Made by a program: the position numbers and the translations under genes. 64,000 bases of DNA from an uncultured Pelagibacteraceae bacterium. Its GTDB lineage: Bacteria; Pseudomonadota; Alphaproteobacteria; Pelagibacterales; Pelagibacteraceae. The notes beneath the pieces were generated by a model. The model did not search any database and had not been told where the DNA came from. It worked only from the letters and a program-made list of their open reading frames with translations. The stretch's first letter is position 1. Every line of letters begins with the position of its first letter. Below are positions 37,328-49,475 of this stretch, in pieces. The DNA lies in NCBI GenBank assembly GCA_902517865.1, contig CABYDT010000003.1, positions 99,306 through 163,305 on the forward strand. Reading direction: 5' to 3'.

Positions 37328-37594
37328 ATGGCCAATATTAAATCAGCTAAAAAAAAAACAAGAGTAATAAAAAGAAAAACATCCATTAATAGAATTAGGA
37401 TTGGAAAATACAAAAGCGCTATATCAGAAATAGAAAAAGCCATTAAATCCAAAGATTTAAATAAAGCCAAAAAGTTATTCAATAATTTTCAATCTGTGCT
37501 GATGAAAGCGTCTAAAAAAGGATCCATCAAAAGAAAAACTGTTTCTAGAAAAATTTCTAGAATATCGAAAAAAATATTTTCTAAAAAAAATTAA
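37328..37594 (+). CDS. rpsT: 30S ribosomal protein S20
   Basis: 88 residues, the standard length. Lysine/arginine-rich three-helix protein beginning MANIKSAKKKTRVIKRKT with the conserved KSAIKTAxK-like region KYKSAISEIEKAI and a C-terminal KGSIKRKTVSRKISRI, matching the S20 KGVIHKNTAARKKSRL motif. It has its own strong promoter and precedes dnaA, the usual alphaproteobacterial pairing. Confidence 0.95.
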   Translation: MANIKSAKKKTRVIKRKTSINRIRIGKYKSAISEIEKAIKSKDLNKAKKLFNNFQSVLMKASKKGSIKRKTVSRKISRISKKIFSKKN

Positions 37595-37693
37595 TCTCTA
37601 TAGTTGAACAATTTTAAGTTGCTTCACTTAATAGGCGACAAGCATTTTTTTTATATATTATTTATATTCTATGATGTAGAAAAATTAACTAAT

Positions 37694-39088
37694 ATGAATA
37701 TCAAAAATTCTTCAGCCTTAAATATTTCAGATGATTTGAAGAAAAACTGGAATATTGTGCAATTAAAACTAAAAGAAATATATGGAATTGACGTATATAA
37801 GAGTTGGATAGAAAATGTGGAAGCCAAGGGTATTGAGCAAAATTCTTTAATATTAAGAGTAAAAACTAGATTTGTTAGAGATTGGATTGTATCTCATTAT
37901 GCAGATAAAATACTAGATCATTTTCAAAAACTGGATGATACAGTATCAAGAATTCAATTTGAAATTAGTGAAATATTTGTAAATGACAAAATTTCAAATA
38001 TTTTTGATTTTAATACTAAGTCTAAAATTATTGATATTAAAGATACAAATTACGGAGTTAATAGAATAGATCCTAGATTAAATTTTGATAATTTTGTTAC
38101 AGGCGAAAGCAATCAACTAGCCTTTTCTGCTGCAAAAAGAATATGTGAAAATTTAGGTCATTATAATCCCTTATATATTTACGGATCAGTTGGATTAGGC
38201 AAAACACACATATTAAATTCAATAGGAAATCAATTAAAACAACTGCAGAAAAAAATTATATATTTATCAGCAGAGAGATTCATGTATCAATTTGTAAAAT
38301 CTATCAAGAATAAAGATACATATAAATTTAAAGATATTTTTAGAAACGCAGATGTATTAATATTAGATGATATACAATTTATTAGTGGAAAAGATGTTAC
38401 CCAGGAGGAATTTTTTTACACTTTTAATAGTTTAATAGAAAATCAGTCACAAGTAGTAATATCCTCTGACCGCTCTCCTAATGATCTCGATAGAATTCAG
38501 GACCGCATAAAGTCAAGATTATCTGGTGGTCTTGTAGTAGACATACAGCAGCCGGATATCTCATTAAGGTTAGAAATTTTGAAAAAACGTTGCCTAGCTG
38601 AAAAAGATCAGTTTTCTAAAGATCTTATTATTAGTGATGAAATCTTAACTTTCATTGCAAATGAATTTAAATCTAGCATAAGGGATATGCTGGGTGTTTT
38701 AAATAGAATTATTGCATCATCTAGAATCCAAAATAGAAATCCATCACTTCAAGATGCGAAACTAATTTTAAAAGATTTGTTTAGCAATATGAATGCAGTT
38801 GTTAATATTGAGGATATACAAAAGATCGTAGTAAATTTTTATGATATTTCTATTACGGATTTTTTATCTGCTAGAAGATCAAGACACATTGCAAGACCAA
38901 GACAAATAGCAATGTATTTATCAAAGAAATTAACGACCAAATCTCTTCCAGAAATAGGCAGAAAGTTTACAGGACGAGATCATACAACAGTAATACACGC
39001 TATAAAAAAAATTGAAGATTTAATGCATAACGATAAAAAATTTGCCCTAGAAGTACAAGAAATTAGTAATAGAATTTTAAAAAAATGA
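37694..39088 (+). CDS. dnaA: Chromosomal replication initiator DnaA
   Basis: AAA+ initiator that opens oriC. 464 residues from ATG 37694. A TTG at 37604 would add 30 hydrophobic residues unlike DnaA, so I reject it. Domain I (1 to about 85) is followed by a short linker, then AAA+ domain III with Walker A YGSVGLGKTHIL, Walker B VLILDDIQF and the sensor/box VIISSDRSPNDL. Domain IV ends with the DNA-binding signature GRDHTTVIHAIKKIE. It is 1 base from dnaN, forming dnaA-dnaN-recF-gyrB. I see no DnaA-box cluster in the 99-bp gap upstream, so oriC is probably elsewhere. Confidence 0.97.
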   Translation: MNIKNSSALNISDDLKKNWNIVQLKLKEIYGIDVYKSWIENVEAKGIEQNSLILRVKTRFVRDWIVSHYADKILDHFQKLDDTVSRIQFEISEIFVNDKISNIFDFNTKSKIIDIKDTNYGVNRIDPRLNFDNFVTGESNQLAFSAAKRICENLGHYNPLYIYGSVGLGKTHILNSIGNQLKQLQKKIIYLSAERFMYQFVKSIKNKDTYKFKDIFRNADVLILDDIQFISGKDVTQEEFFYTFNSLIENQSQVVISSDRSPNDLDRIQDRIKSRLSGGLVVDIQQPDISLRLEILKKRCLAEKDQFSKDLIISDEILTFIANEFKSSIRDMLGVLNRIIASSRIQNRNPSLQDAKLILKDLFSNMNAVVNIEDIQKIVVNFYDISITDFLSARRSRHIARPRQIAMYLSKKLTTKSLPEIGRKFTGRDHTTVIHAIKKIEDLMHNDKKFALEVQEISNRILKK

Positions 39089-39089
39089 T

Positions 39090-40202
39090 ATGGAATTTCA
39101 TGTTGAAAGAGACGTTCTACTCCACTCTTTAACTCATATTCAAGGTGTCGTAGAAAAGAAAAATACACTACCAATATTGTCTAACGTATTAATTCAGGCC
39201 ACAGAAGAGGGGCTTTTAGTGACAGCAACAGATATGGACATGATAATAAGTGAAAAAATTAATGCTAAAGTAAAAGTAAATGGTTCAACTACAACAGGCG
39301 CCCAAGCATTATACGATATAGTGAGGAAATTACCTTCTACTTCTCAATTAAATTTTGCCTTAAAAGATGAGACAAAATTGAAACTCATCTCAGGAATGTC
39401 TGATTACGAATTAACTTGTTTGTCCCCAAATGAGTTTCCTATCTTGGAGGATAATATAGAGGAGGAACCTACGGTTATAGGATCAAAAGAATTTTTAAAA
39501 TTATTAAACAAAACTAAATTTGCAATTTCTAATGACGAAACTAGACACTATTTGAATGGAATATATCTCGGCTGTGATCAAAATGATAAATCAAAACTTA
39601 TTGCAGTTGCAACGGATGGTCATAGACTTTGTAAAACATTAATAGAGGTTCAGGATATAAAAAATTTTCACTCAATCATACTTCCAAAAAAAACTATTTT
39701 CGAATTATTGACGATTCTTGGGGATGAAAATAAGAATTTAAAAATAATTTCTACTAAATCCAAAATAAAATTCATAATAGACAATATTATACTTATATCG
39801 AAAGTTATTGACGGGAAGTTCCCAGATTACGAAAAAGTGATACCGACAGATGAACGAGATGAAATAAAAGCAGATGTAATTAAATTTTCCAATGCATTAG
39901 ATAGATTAAGGGCATTGTCTTCTGATAGAAAAGGAGTGGTGAAGATCAAATTTGAAAATAATAATATAACTTTTAATATTAAAGATATTACACATGGAGG
40001 AGGCATCGAGAAAATAGAAGCAAATTACACTGGTAAGGGGTTAGAAATAGGTTTTAACTCAAATTATCTAATTGATGTAGCAGGTGTATTAGAGTCCAAA
40101 GAAATTATATTAAAAGCCAAAGACTCTTCATCTCCAATTTTAATAAGAGATAGTAGAGATAAGTCAAGTACCTATGTTGTGATGCCAATGCGTGTAGTAT
40201 AG
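39090..40202 (+). CDS. dnaN: DNA polymerase III beta sliding clamp
   Basis: Ring-shaped processivity clamp. 370 residues, three clamp domains of about 120 residues each. The N-terminus MEFHVERDVLLHSLTHIQGVV and the internal DETRHYLNGIYL are typical, and the C-terminus ends YVVMPMRV, equivalent to the M-P-M-R-(L/V) end that forms part of the peptide-binding pocket. Lies between dnaA (1 bp) and recF (8 bp). Confidence 0.97.
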   Translation: MEFHVERDVLLHSLTHIQGVVEKKNTLPILSNVLIQATEEGLLVTATDMDMIISEKINAKVKVNGSTTTGAQALYDIVRKLPSTSQLNFALKDETKLKLISGMSDYELTCLSPNEFPILEDNIEEEPTVIGSKEFLKLLNKTKFAISNDETRHYLNGIYLGCDQNDKSKLIAVATDGHRLCKTLIEVQDIKNFHSIILPKKTIFELLTILGDENKNLKIISTKSKIKFIIDNIILISKVIDGKFPDYEKVIPTDERDEIKADVIKFSNALDRLRALSSDRKGVVKIKFENNNITFNIKDITHGGGIEKIEANYTGKGLEIGFNSNYLIDVAGVLESKEIILKAKDSSSPILIRDSRDKSSTYVVMPMRVV

Positions 40203-40210
40203 TTATTTGG

Positions 40211-43881
<3,671 letters not shown>

Positions 43882-43888
43882 TATCTAA

Positions 43889-45169
43889 ATGAACATAAAA
43901 GAATTTTTTGGTTCTAGTGAAGAAAAAATTAGCTTAGAAACAATTATTAATATTAGATGGATAGCTATCTTTGGACAGATCTTTGCAATATGTTTTGTTT
44001 ATTATTATTTAAAATTTAATTTTGAAGTTTTATGGTGTAGTGCTTTAGTAATTGTATCAATAGTCATTAACTCTTATTTAGAATTTAAAAAAAGCAAAAT
44101 CGGCGAATTAGATAATTTAAGTGCCACACTTAATATTTTTTACGATTTAGTTCAATTGGCATTATTATTGTTTCTTACAGGTGGTCTCACAAATCCCTTT
44201 TCTATTTTAATAATTGTTCCAACTACTATTGCAACAACTTTCTTATCAAGAAATAGTAGTTTCTTTATAGCAGGAGTATCAATAATTTTATGTTCAGTAT
44301 TAGCTCTTTTTAATTTTCCATTACCTGGGCCAGATGGAGAAACACTAAAAACTCCGGAATATTATTTATTAGGTATGTGGCTATCTACAACAATTGGAAT
44401 TATCTTTTTAGGAAATTATGCATATCAACTTGCTAGATCAAATAGAAAAAGATCAAAAGCATTGGAAGGTTTAGAAAAGACTTTATCTAATGAGCAAACT
44501 CTGAGTTCTGTAGGAAGTTTAGCAGCAGCCGCAGTTCATGAACTAGGAACACCATTGGCAACAATATCTTTAGTTTCAGGAGAATTAAAAAAACAACTTT
44601 CAGCCAAAAGTGAATTTAAGGAAGATATAGATTTATTAATTTCACAAGCTGATAGATGTAGATTAATTTTAAAAAATATTGGCACCGATCCAAAAAAAGA
44701 AGATGATTTTTTACAAAGAATTTCATTAAAAAATTTGTTAAACGAAATAGTATTTTCAAATGAAAGAAAACATGACAAAAAAATTGTTATTATAGATAAA
44801 TTGGAGCATGAACCATTAAAAATTAATAAACAAATAGAAATTACTTACGCTTTAAGAAGTTTAATTGATAATTCTATCAAATTTTCGAAATCAGAGATAA
44901 AAATATTTATTGAAAAAATTAATAACGATTTATCAATAATAATTACAGATGATGGACCAGGTTTCGACGATGAAATTTTAAAAAAAATAGGCGAGCCCTA
45001 TATTAAATCTGGTTCAGTAGATAAAACAAAACTTGGTCTTGGGCTAGGATTATTTATATCAAAAAATTTATTAGAAAGAACAAAAGCTAAAATAGTTTTT
45101 GAAAATAAAAAAAATGATTTAGGTGCAGTAGTTAAAATCATATGGCGTTATGAAGACCTGATTAATTAA
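43889..45169 (+). CDS. regB: Redox-sensing histidine kinase RegB/PrrB/ActS
   Basis: Membrane sensor kinase of the alphaproteobacterial global redox system. 426 residues. Six hydrophobic segments in residues 20-185 include the quinone-binding loop GGLTNPF (98-104). The phosphorylated His217 lies in AVHELGTPLATI, the RegB-specific H-box. Cys257 in ADRCRLILKN matches the redox-active cysteine of RegB. The ATPase domain has LIDNSIKFS (N box), DDGPGFDDE and GLGLGLFIS (G boxes). It is 7 bp after gyrB and its likely partner RegA is at 49476, across the polyamine cluster. All three sensory or catalytic features are intact, so I am confident of subfamily. Confidence 0.93.
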   Translation: MNIKEFFGSSEEKISLETIINIRWIAIFGQIFAICFVYYYLKFNFEVLWCSALVIVSIVINSYLEFKKSKIGELDNLSATLNIFYDLVQLALLLFLTGGLTNPFSILIIVPTTIATTFLSRNSSFFIAGVSIILCSVLALFNFPLPGPDGETLKTPEYYLLGMWLSTTIGIIFLGNYAYQLARSNRKRSKALEGLEKTLSNEQTLSSVGSLAAAAVHELGTPLATISLVSGELKKQLSAKSEFKEDIDLLISQADRCRLILKNIGTDPKKEDDFLQRISLKNLLNEIVFSNERKHDKKIVIIDKLEHEPLKINKQIEITYALRSLIDNSIKFSKSEIKIFIEKINNDLSIIITDDGPGFDDEILKKIGEPYIKSGSVDKTKLGLGLGLFISKNLLERTKAKIVFENKKNDLGAVVKIIWRYEDLIN

Positions 45170-45173
45170 AATA

Positions 45174-46223
45174 TCACTTAGGCTCTTGCTGTGTCATGCA
45201 ATGTATTGCCCCGAACCCCCAAATTAAATTTGAGCAGTCTATTGGTATAATTTTTCTATTTTTAAAATAACGCCTAAAAATATTTAAAACTAATTTGTCT
45301 TTTTTGTCTTTAAAAATTGGTAACAAAACTATTTTATTAGCAATATAAAAATTTAGATATGATGCAGGTACTCTTTTTCCAAAAATATATTTAGCTTTTG
45401 GCATTGGTATTTTGACTAACTTTAAATTAAGTTTTTTATTTTGATTATACTTTTCTATTAATTTTATATTATTTTTTAAATTTTTATAATTTGTGTCCTT
45501 TTTGTTAGTTTCAGAAGCTATAAAAATTATGTCAGATGATACAAATCTTGCTATATCATCAACGTGCCCATTTGTGTCATCTCCAGCAATACCTTTATCA
45601 AGCCATATAATTTTATTTACCCCAAAAAATTTATTAAAAATGTATTCATAATCTTTTAACTCAAAATCCTTATTTCTTATTTGTTTTCCTCCTAAAAGGC
45701 ACTGTTTCGTAGTTATTAATGTATTTTTACCGTTCACATCAAAAGCTCCACCCTCTAAAATGACCTTCTTTCCATTAAACTTTGGAGTTATTAATTTAAA
45801 TTTGTTAATTCTTTTTACGCATTTAAAAATCTTGTCGTCATAGTCAAAATCATTGTATTTTGCCCAAGCGTTAAAACTCCAATTGCAAATTATTTTCTTA
45901 TTATTCTTTTTAAGAAAAATAGGGGCTGTATCTCTAAGCCATGCTCTATTAGTTTTACAAACATGAATTTGTAAATTTTTTATATTTACTTTAGTTTTCT
46001 TTAAAATATTAGTTAAGGAGATTATTTCTTTTCTATTTCTAACCAATAAATTAACTTGTTGAACTTTTGATAATTCACAAATTATTTTTGAAAAGACTTT
46101 CGGTATTGTTTCAAATAAACCAGGCCAATCAGATTTATTATGAGGCCAAGCTATCCATGTAGATTTTTGTTTTTCCCATTCAGCGGGCATTCTATATTGA
46201 TTTTTATCTTGCGAATTACGCAT
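45174..46223 (-). CDS. aguA: Agmatine deiminase (agmatine iminohydrolase)
   Basis: Converts agmatine to N-carbamoylputrescine. 349 residues, pentein fold. N-terminal MPAEWEKQKSTWIAWPHN, LEGGAFDVNG, GHVDDIARF with the catalytic acidic/His residues, and nucleophile Cys342 in IHCMTQQEP close to the C-terminus. It is last in the cluster odc - dhs-like - aguB - aguA and overlaps aguB by 8 bases. Closely related enzymes acting on aminopropyl- or other substituted agmatines cannot be excluded by sequence. Confidence 0.92.
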   Translation of the reverse strand: MRNSQDKNQYRMPAEWEKQKSTWIAWPHNKSDWPGLFETIPKVFSKIICELSKVQQVNLLVRNRKEIISLTNILKKTKVNIKNLQIHVCKTNRAWLRDTAPIFLKKNNKKIICNWSFNAWAKYNDFDYDDKIFKCVKRINKFKLITPKFNGKKVILEGGAFDVNGKNTLITTKQCLLGGKQIRNKDFELKDYEYIFNKFFGVNKIIWLDKGIAGDDTNGHVDDIARFVSSDIIFIASETNKKDTNYKNLKNNIKLIEKYNQNKKLNLKLVKIPMPKAKYIFGKRVPASYLNFYIANKIVLLPIFKDKKDKLVLNIFRRYFKNRKIIPIDCSNLIWGFGAIHCMTQQEPK

Positions 46224-47091
46224 TTTTTGGATTTTTTAAAATGCCTTTATACTTATCAATTCTTCTATCTCTAAAAAAAGGCCAGTGTTGCCTTACTTTT
46301 TCAATTTTTTTCAAATCTATATTGCAAATTAATATTTCCTCAGAATTTTTAGCTCTTGCCAAAATATTTCCGCTTGGATCAAAAATTATAGAATTTCCCC
46401 AAAATTCTAAAGTCTTTGACCCAATTTTTTCTAAACCAACACGATTAACTGCTGCAATATAAATACCATTTGCAATTGCATGAGATCTTTGAATAGATAT
46501 CCATGAATCTAATTGAGATTTGCCATAACTCTTTTTTTCCTTTGGGTGCCAACCAATCGCTGTTGGATAAAAAATTATTTCCGCCCCAAGTATTGATGTT
46601 AGCCTTGCGGCCTCAGGGAACCATTGATCCCAACAAATTAATGTTCCTATATTAATCTTCGAGGTTTTTACAGATTTAAATCCTAAGTCACCTGGAGTAA
46701 AATAGAATTTTTCATAATATTGTGGGTCATCTGGAATGTGCATTTTTCTATATTTACTTATAATTTTTCCTGTTGTGTCAATTACTATGCATGTATTGTG
46801 ATAAATTCCTGCGGTTTTTTTTTCAAACAAGGAGACTAGGAGTATTATTTTTAGCTCTTTACATAAAGAACAAAGTATATCTGAAGTTGGACCAGGAATT
46901 TTTTCTGCCAGTTTAAAGTTTGCGTGTTTTTCAATCTGACAAAAATAATTTGTCAAAAATAATTCTGGTAGACAAATTACTTTCGCGCCTTTTTGGTGTG
47001 CTGTACGTATTTTATTAATTGCATTTTTCAGATTTTTTACTCGCGAGGAAACCATCCTCATTTGTATGATTGCAATTTTAATATTAGACAT
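46216..47091 (-). CDS. aguB: N-carbamoylputrescine amidase
   Basis: Nitrilase-superfamily hydrolase producing putrescine from N-carbamoylputrescine. 291 residues from ATG 47091; upstream in-frame codons would extend into the previous gene. The triad is Glu43 (CLPELF), Lys116 (YRKMHIP) and Cys153 (LICWDQWFPEAAR). WDQWFPEAARL and GAEIIFYPTAIGWHP are specific to the carbamoylputrescine branch. Overlaps the dhs-like gene by 8 bases and aguA by 8 bases, so the two agmatine-route enzymes are translationally coupled. Confidence 0.92.
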   Translation of the reverse strand: MSNIKIAIIQMRMVSSRVKNLKNAINKIRTAHQKGAKVICLPELFLTNYFCQIEKHANFKLAEKIPGPTSDILCSLCKELKIILLVSLFEKKTAGIYHNTCIVIDTTGKIISKYRKMHIPDDPQYYEKFYFTPGDLGFKSVKTSKINIGTLICWDQWFPEAARLTSILGAEIIFYPTAIGWHPKEKKSYGKSQLDSWISIQRSHAIANGIYIAAVNRVGLEKIGSKTLEFWGNSIIFDPSGNILARAKNSEEILICNIDLKKIEKVRQHWPFFRDRRIDKYKGILKNPKNA

Positions 47092-48109
47092 TAAAAATAT
47101 TTTGAAAACCTTTTTTTTTCCTATTTTTCCAATTTCCAGTATGATATGCATCGCTAGCAATTAAAGGTAAGACGGATGTAGCTTCTGCAAATACCATTTG
47201 TTCTTCCTTGACATCTACTTTACCCCAAGAACTTGCCTCTTTTAAAGTGGAAGAACTACACGCTCCGTCTCTTGAATCAGCGACTGTTATTTGAATAGCA
47301 TATTTATGCATTTCAACATTTTTTCCTAATAATTCAGCACAGATAACTGTATCTTGAATAAAATTTTTAGGTACTCCTCCACCGATCATAAACAGTCCTG
47401 AACTTTTTGATTTAAGCTTTATTTCAGTTAATTCTCTAAATTCTTTAATAGAATCAATTGTTATGTGGTTTTGAGGCTTTTCTTCTTGGTGCATTACTAA
47501 TCCAAACCCAGCTGAGCTGTCCGTAAATGCTGGACAGAATATTGGAACGTCTTGCTCGTATGCTGTTTGAATTAAAGACCCCTTTTTTTTCGCATTATTC
47601 TTTAGATATTCTCCTAGATATTTTATAAATTTTCTAGATGTGTATTGACCGGGCTCTAGATTGTTGGCAATTTCACATATTTTTTTATCGCAAGCTTGAA
47701 GCTCTTCTTCGTCTATATATGTATCGTATATCCTATCTATATAATTATTCCTTAGAAGGTTATCGTCCTGAAACTGTGAACCTTGGTAATGCTTAAATCC
47801 AATTGCTTCAAAAAAATCCATATCTATTATTGATGCTCCAGTAGCAACAATTGCATCGACCATATTATTTTTTACTAATTCTGAATAAAGATTCATACAT
47901 CCAGCAGCTGAAGTTGAACCCGCAATTGTTAAAAAAATAGTACAATCATTATCAGATAGCATGTTATTATAAATTTTAGCAGCATTAGCTACCTCTCGAG
48001 ATGTAAACGACATTTTTGACATTGCTTTTATTATAGGTCTAGAGTCAAATGAAGTTATATCAATATGTTCTACAGGTGAGTTTAGAAAACTGGATTTATT
48101 GTTATCCAT
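47084..48109 (-). CDS. Deoxyhypusine synthase-family aminobutyl/aminopropyl-transferase
   Basis: 341 residues of the NAD-dependent deoxyhypusine synthase (DHS) fold. TIAGSTSAAGCMNLYSELV is the NAD-binding start, and IVATGASIIDMDFFEA is also family-typical. The lysine that forms the enzyme-imine intermediate in DHS corresponds to Lys297 in EASSWGKVDV, so chemistry is likely retained. DHS modifies eIF5A in eukaryotes and archaea; bacteria have no eIF5A, and bacterial homologues are thought to make polyamines such as homospermidine or spermidine-type products. Location between a decarboxylase (5-bp gap) and agmatine-route enzymes supports that. The product here is inferred, not shown. Confidence 0.88.
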   Translation of the reverse strand: MDNNKSSFLNSPVEHIDITSFDSRPIIKAMSKMSFTSREVANAAKIYNNMLSDNDCTIFLTIAGSTSAAGCMNLYSELVKNNMVDAIVATGASIIDMDFFEAIGFKHYQGSQFQDDNLLRNNYIDRIYDTYIDEEELQACDKKICEIANNLEPGQYTSRKFIKYLGEYLKNNAKKKGSLIQTAYEQDVPIFCPAFTDSSAGFGLVMHQEEKPQNHITIDSIKEFRELTEIKLKSKSSGLFMIGGGVPKNFIQDTVICAELLGKNVEMHKYAIQITVADSRDGACSSSTLKEASSWGKVDVKEEQMVFAEATSVLPLIASDAYHTGNWKNRKKKGFQNIFNV

Positions 48110-48114
48110 TAATG

Positions 48115-49299
48115 TTATGCGAATAATGTTTTAATATTATTATTCTCATCAGCATTATAAATTGACATTATTGGACTATCTTCAACTTCGTGTATGTCTG
48201 ACGAATAGAAACCGTTAAATTTTGTTCTCATGCTAATACCATACGCGCCTAATTGACCAATCTCGATGTAGTCACCTTGTTTTATATTACTAGGTAAATT
48301 AAATGGACCTTTCATGTAATCTAGTCCATCGCATGTAGGGCCAAAAAAACTATAAGGTATGATACGTTTTGTAAAATTTTTATCAGGCTGAATAGCTTTT
48401 GATGGAAAAATAAATTTAGGTTGCCCTGCATCAAATAAGGACCCGTACGTTCCGTCATTAATATAAAGATTTTGTTTTTTTCTTAATTCTACTTTTACAA
48501 TCGTTGAACCACTTTCAGCAACAAGAGCTCTTCCAGGCTCGCAAACAAGTTCTACTTTTTTATTTAAATTTAGTCTTCTAATCCCTTTTTCTATTTCTGT
48601 TATATAATTTTTTAAGGGTTGAGGGTATAAATCAGGATATGTAGTAGGGAATCCACCGCCAACATTTATTATATCTGGTGTAATACCTGTTCTTTTAATC
48701 AGCAAACCTATGTCCTTTATCGCCTTTGAATATGAAATTGGATTCATGCATTGTGATCCGACATGAAAGCTTACAGCAAGTTTTTTAGCGCAACTCTGGG
48801 CAAGCTTCATCAAATGTGTTGCTTCATTAACAGTTGCACCAAATTTTTTTGATAAATCAATTTCAGCATGCTCATTCGATGTTTGCAATCTTAAGAAAAG
48901 ATTTAAATCTTTGGCATTATTAGTCGACTTTAATATTTTATCCAGCTCATCTTTGCTATCGAAAGCAAAGTCCCTAACATCATATTTAAAATATGCTTCG
49001 CTAATGCTTTTTGAATTTTTAATTGTATGCATGAAATAAATTCTAGCGTTTATTGATAATTTTTTTATGAGCTTGATTTCTTCTAGAGAAGCAGTATCAA
49101 AATTTTCTATACCGCAAGAAATAATAGTTTTTAGGACTTTTTCATTTGGATTACATTTGACGGCGTAAAGTACTTTACCTTCAAAATTTGTGTTAAACCA
49201 ATTCGTGGCCGATTTAATGCTATCTTTTCTATAACAATATACAGGATCTACTGGTCGTAGTTGCTTAACCAGCTCTTCAACGGATCTAAACTTAGCCAT
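48115..49299 (-). CDS. PLP-dependent ornithine (or related) decarboxylase, alanine-racemase fold
   Basis: 394 residues, fold-III decarboxylase. The PLP lysine is Lys48 in YAVKCNP. FHVGSQCMNP, GGGFPTTYPD and the phosphate-binding EPGRALVAESG follow. FFGPTCDGLDY supplies the catalytic cysteine-aspartate pair from the second subunit, as in ornithine decarboxylase. It makes putrescine from ornithine; activity on lysine or arginine is possible, as in bifunctional relatives. It is the first gene of the cluster and has a fair ribosome site (GAGAGG, about 9 bases before the ATG). Upstream lies the 176-bp region shared with regA. Confidence 0.9.
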   Translation of the reverse strand: MAKFRSVEELVKQLRPVDPVYCYRKDSIKSATNWFNTNFEGKVLYAVKCNPNEKVLKTIISCGIENFDTASLEEIKLIKKLSINARIYFMHTIKNSKSISEAYFKYDVRDFAFDSKDELDKILKSTNNAKDLNLFLRLQTSNEHAEIDLSKKFGATVNEATHLMKLAQSCAKKLAVSFHVGSQCMNPISYSKAIKDIGLLIKRTGITPDIINVGGGFPTTYPDLYPQPLKNYITEIEKGIRRLNLNKKVELVCEPGRALVAESGSTIVKVELRKKQNLYINDGTYGSLFDAGQPKFIFPSKAIQPDKNFTKRIIPYSFFGPTCDGLDYMKGPFNLPSNIKQGDYIEIGQLGAYGISMRTKFNGFYSSDIHEVEDSPIMSIYNADENNNIKTLFA

Positions 49300-49475
49300 C
49301 TCATATAACCTCTCAATAGTTACAAATAATTATTAAAAAAATAATTAATAATTCCCCAATAAAGGATTTCTAAATTATGTAAAGAATAAAATATTGTGGA
49401 AAAAATTTTTTATGGAAGCTGTTTTTTTGACTTTGTGTCACTTGATAATGATTATTTCTTGATTATATATAAATA
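49300..49475. promoter_or_regulatory. 176-bp divergent control region between the polyamine cluster and regA
   Basis: The largest non-coding gap in the window. It must hold promoters for both directions. On the plus strand TTGATA (near 49442) and a TATATA block about 18 bases later give a plausible regA promoter ending a few bases before its ATG. TGTGGAAAA at 49395-49403 is the reverse complement of TTTTCCACA, a known DnaA-box variant, but it is single. An AT-rich imperfect inverted repeat lies around 49326-49354. No tRNA or recognisable riboswitch was found. Confidence 0.45.

Noticed and set aside
37619..37652. Possible terminator after rpsT (TGCTT ... AAGCA followed by a T-run)
   Set aside because: The stem is only 5 bp with a 15-base loop, too weak to call in sequence this AT-rich.
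37604..37693. 30-residue N-terminal extension of DnaA from a TTG
   Set aside because: The extension is hydrophobic and unlike DnaA domain I, and it would use up the gap needed after rpsT; ATG 37694 fits the family.
49326..49354. AT-only inverted repeat upstream of the decarboxylase gene as an operator or riboswitch
   Set aside because: Such A/T repeats arise by chance here; there is no GC core and no match to a riboswitch I know.
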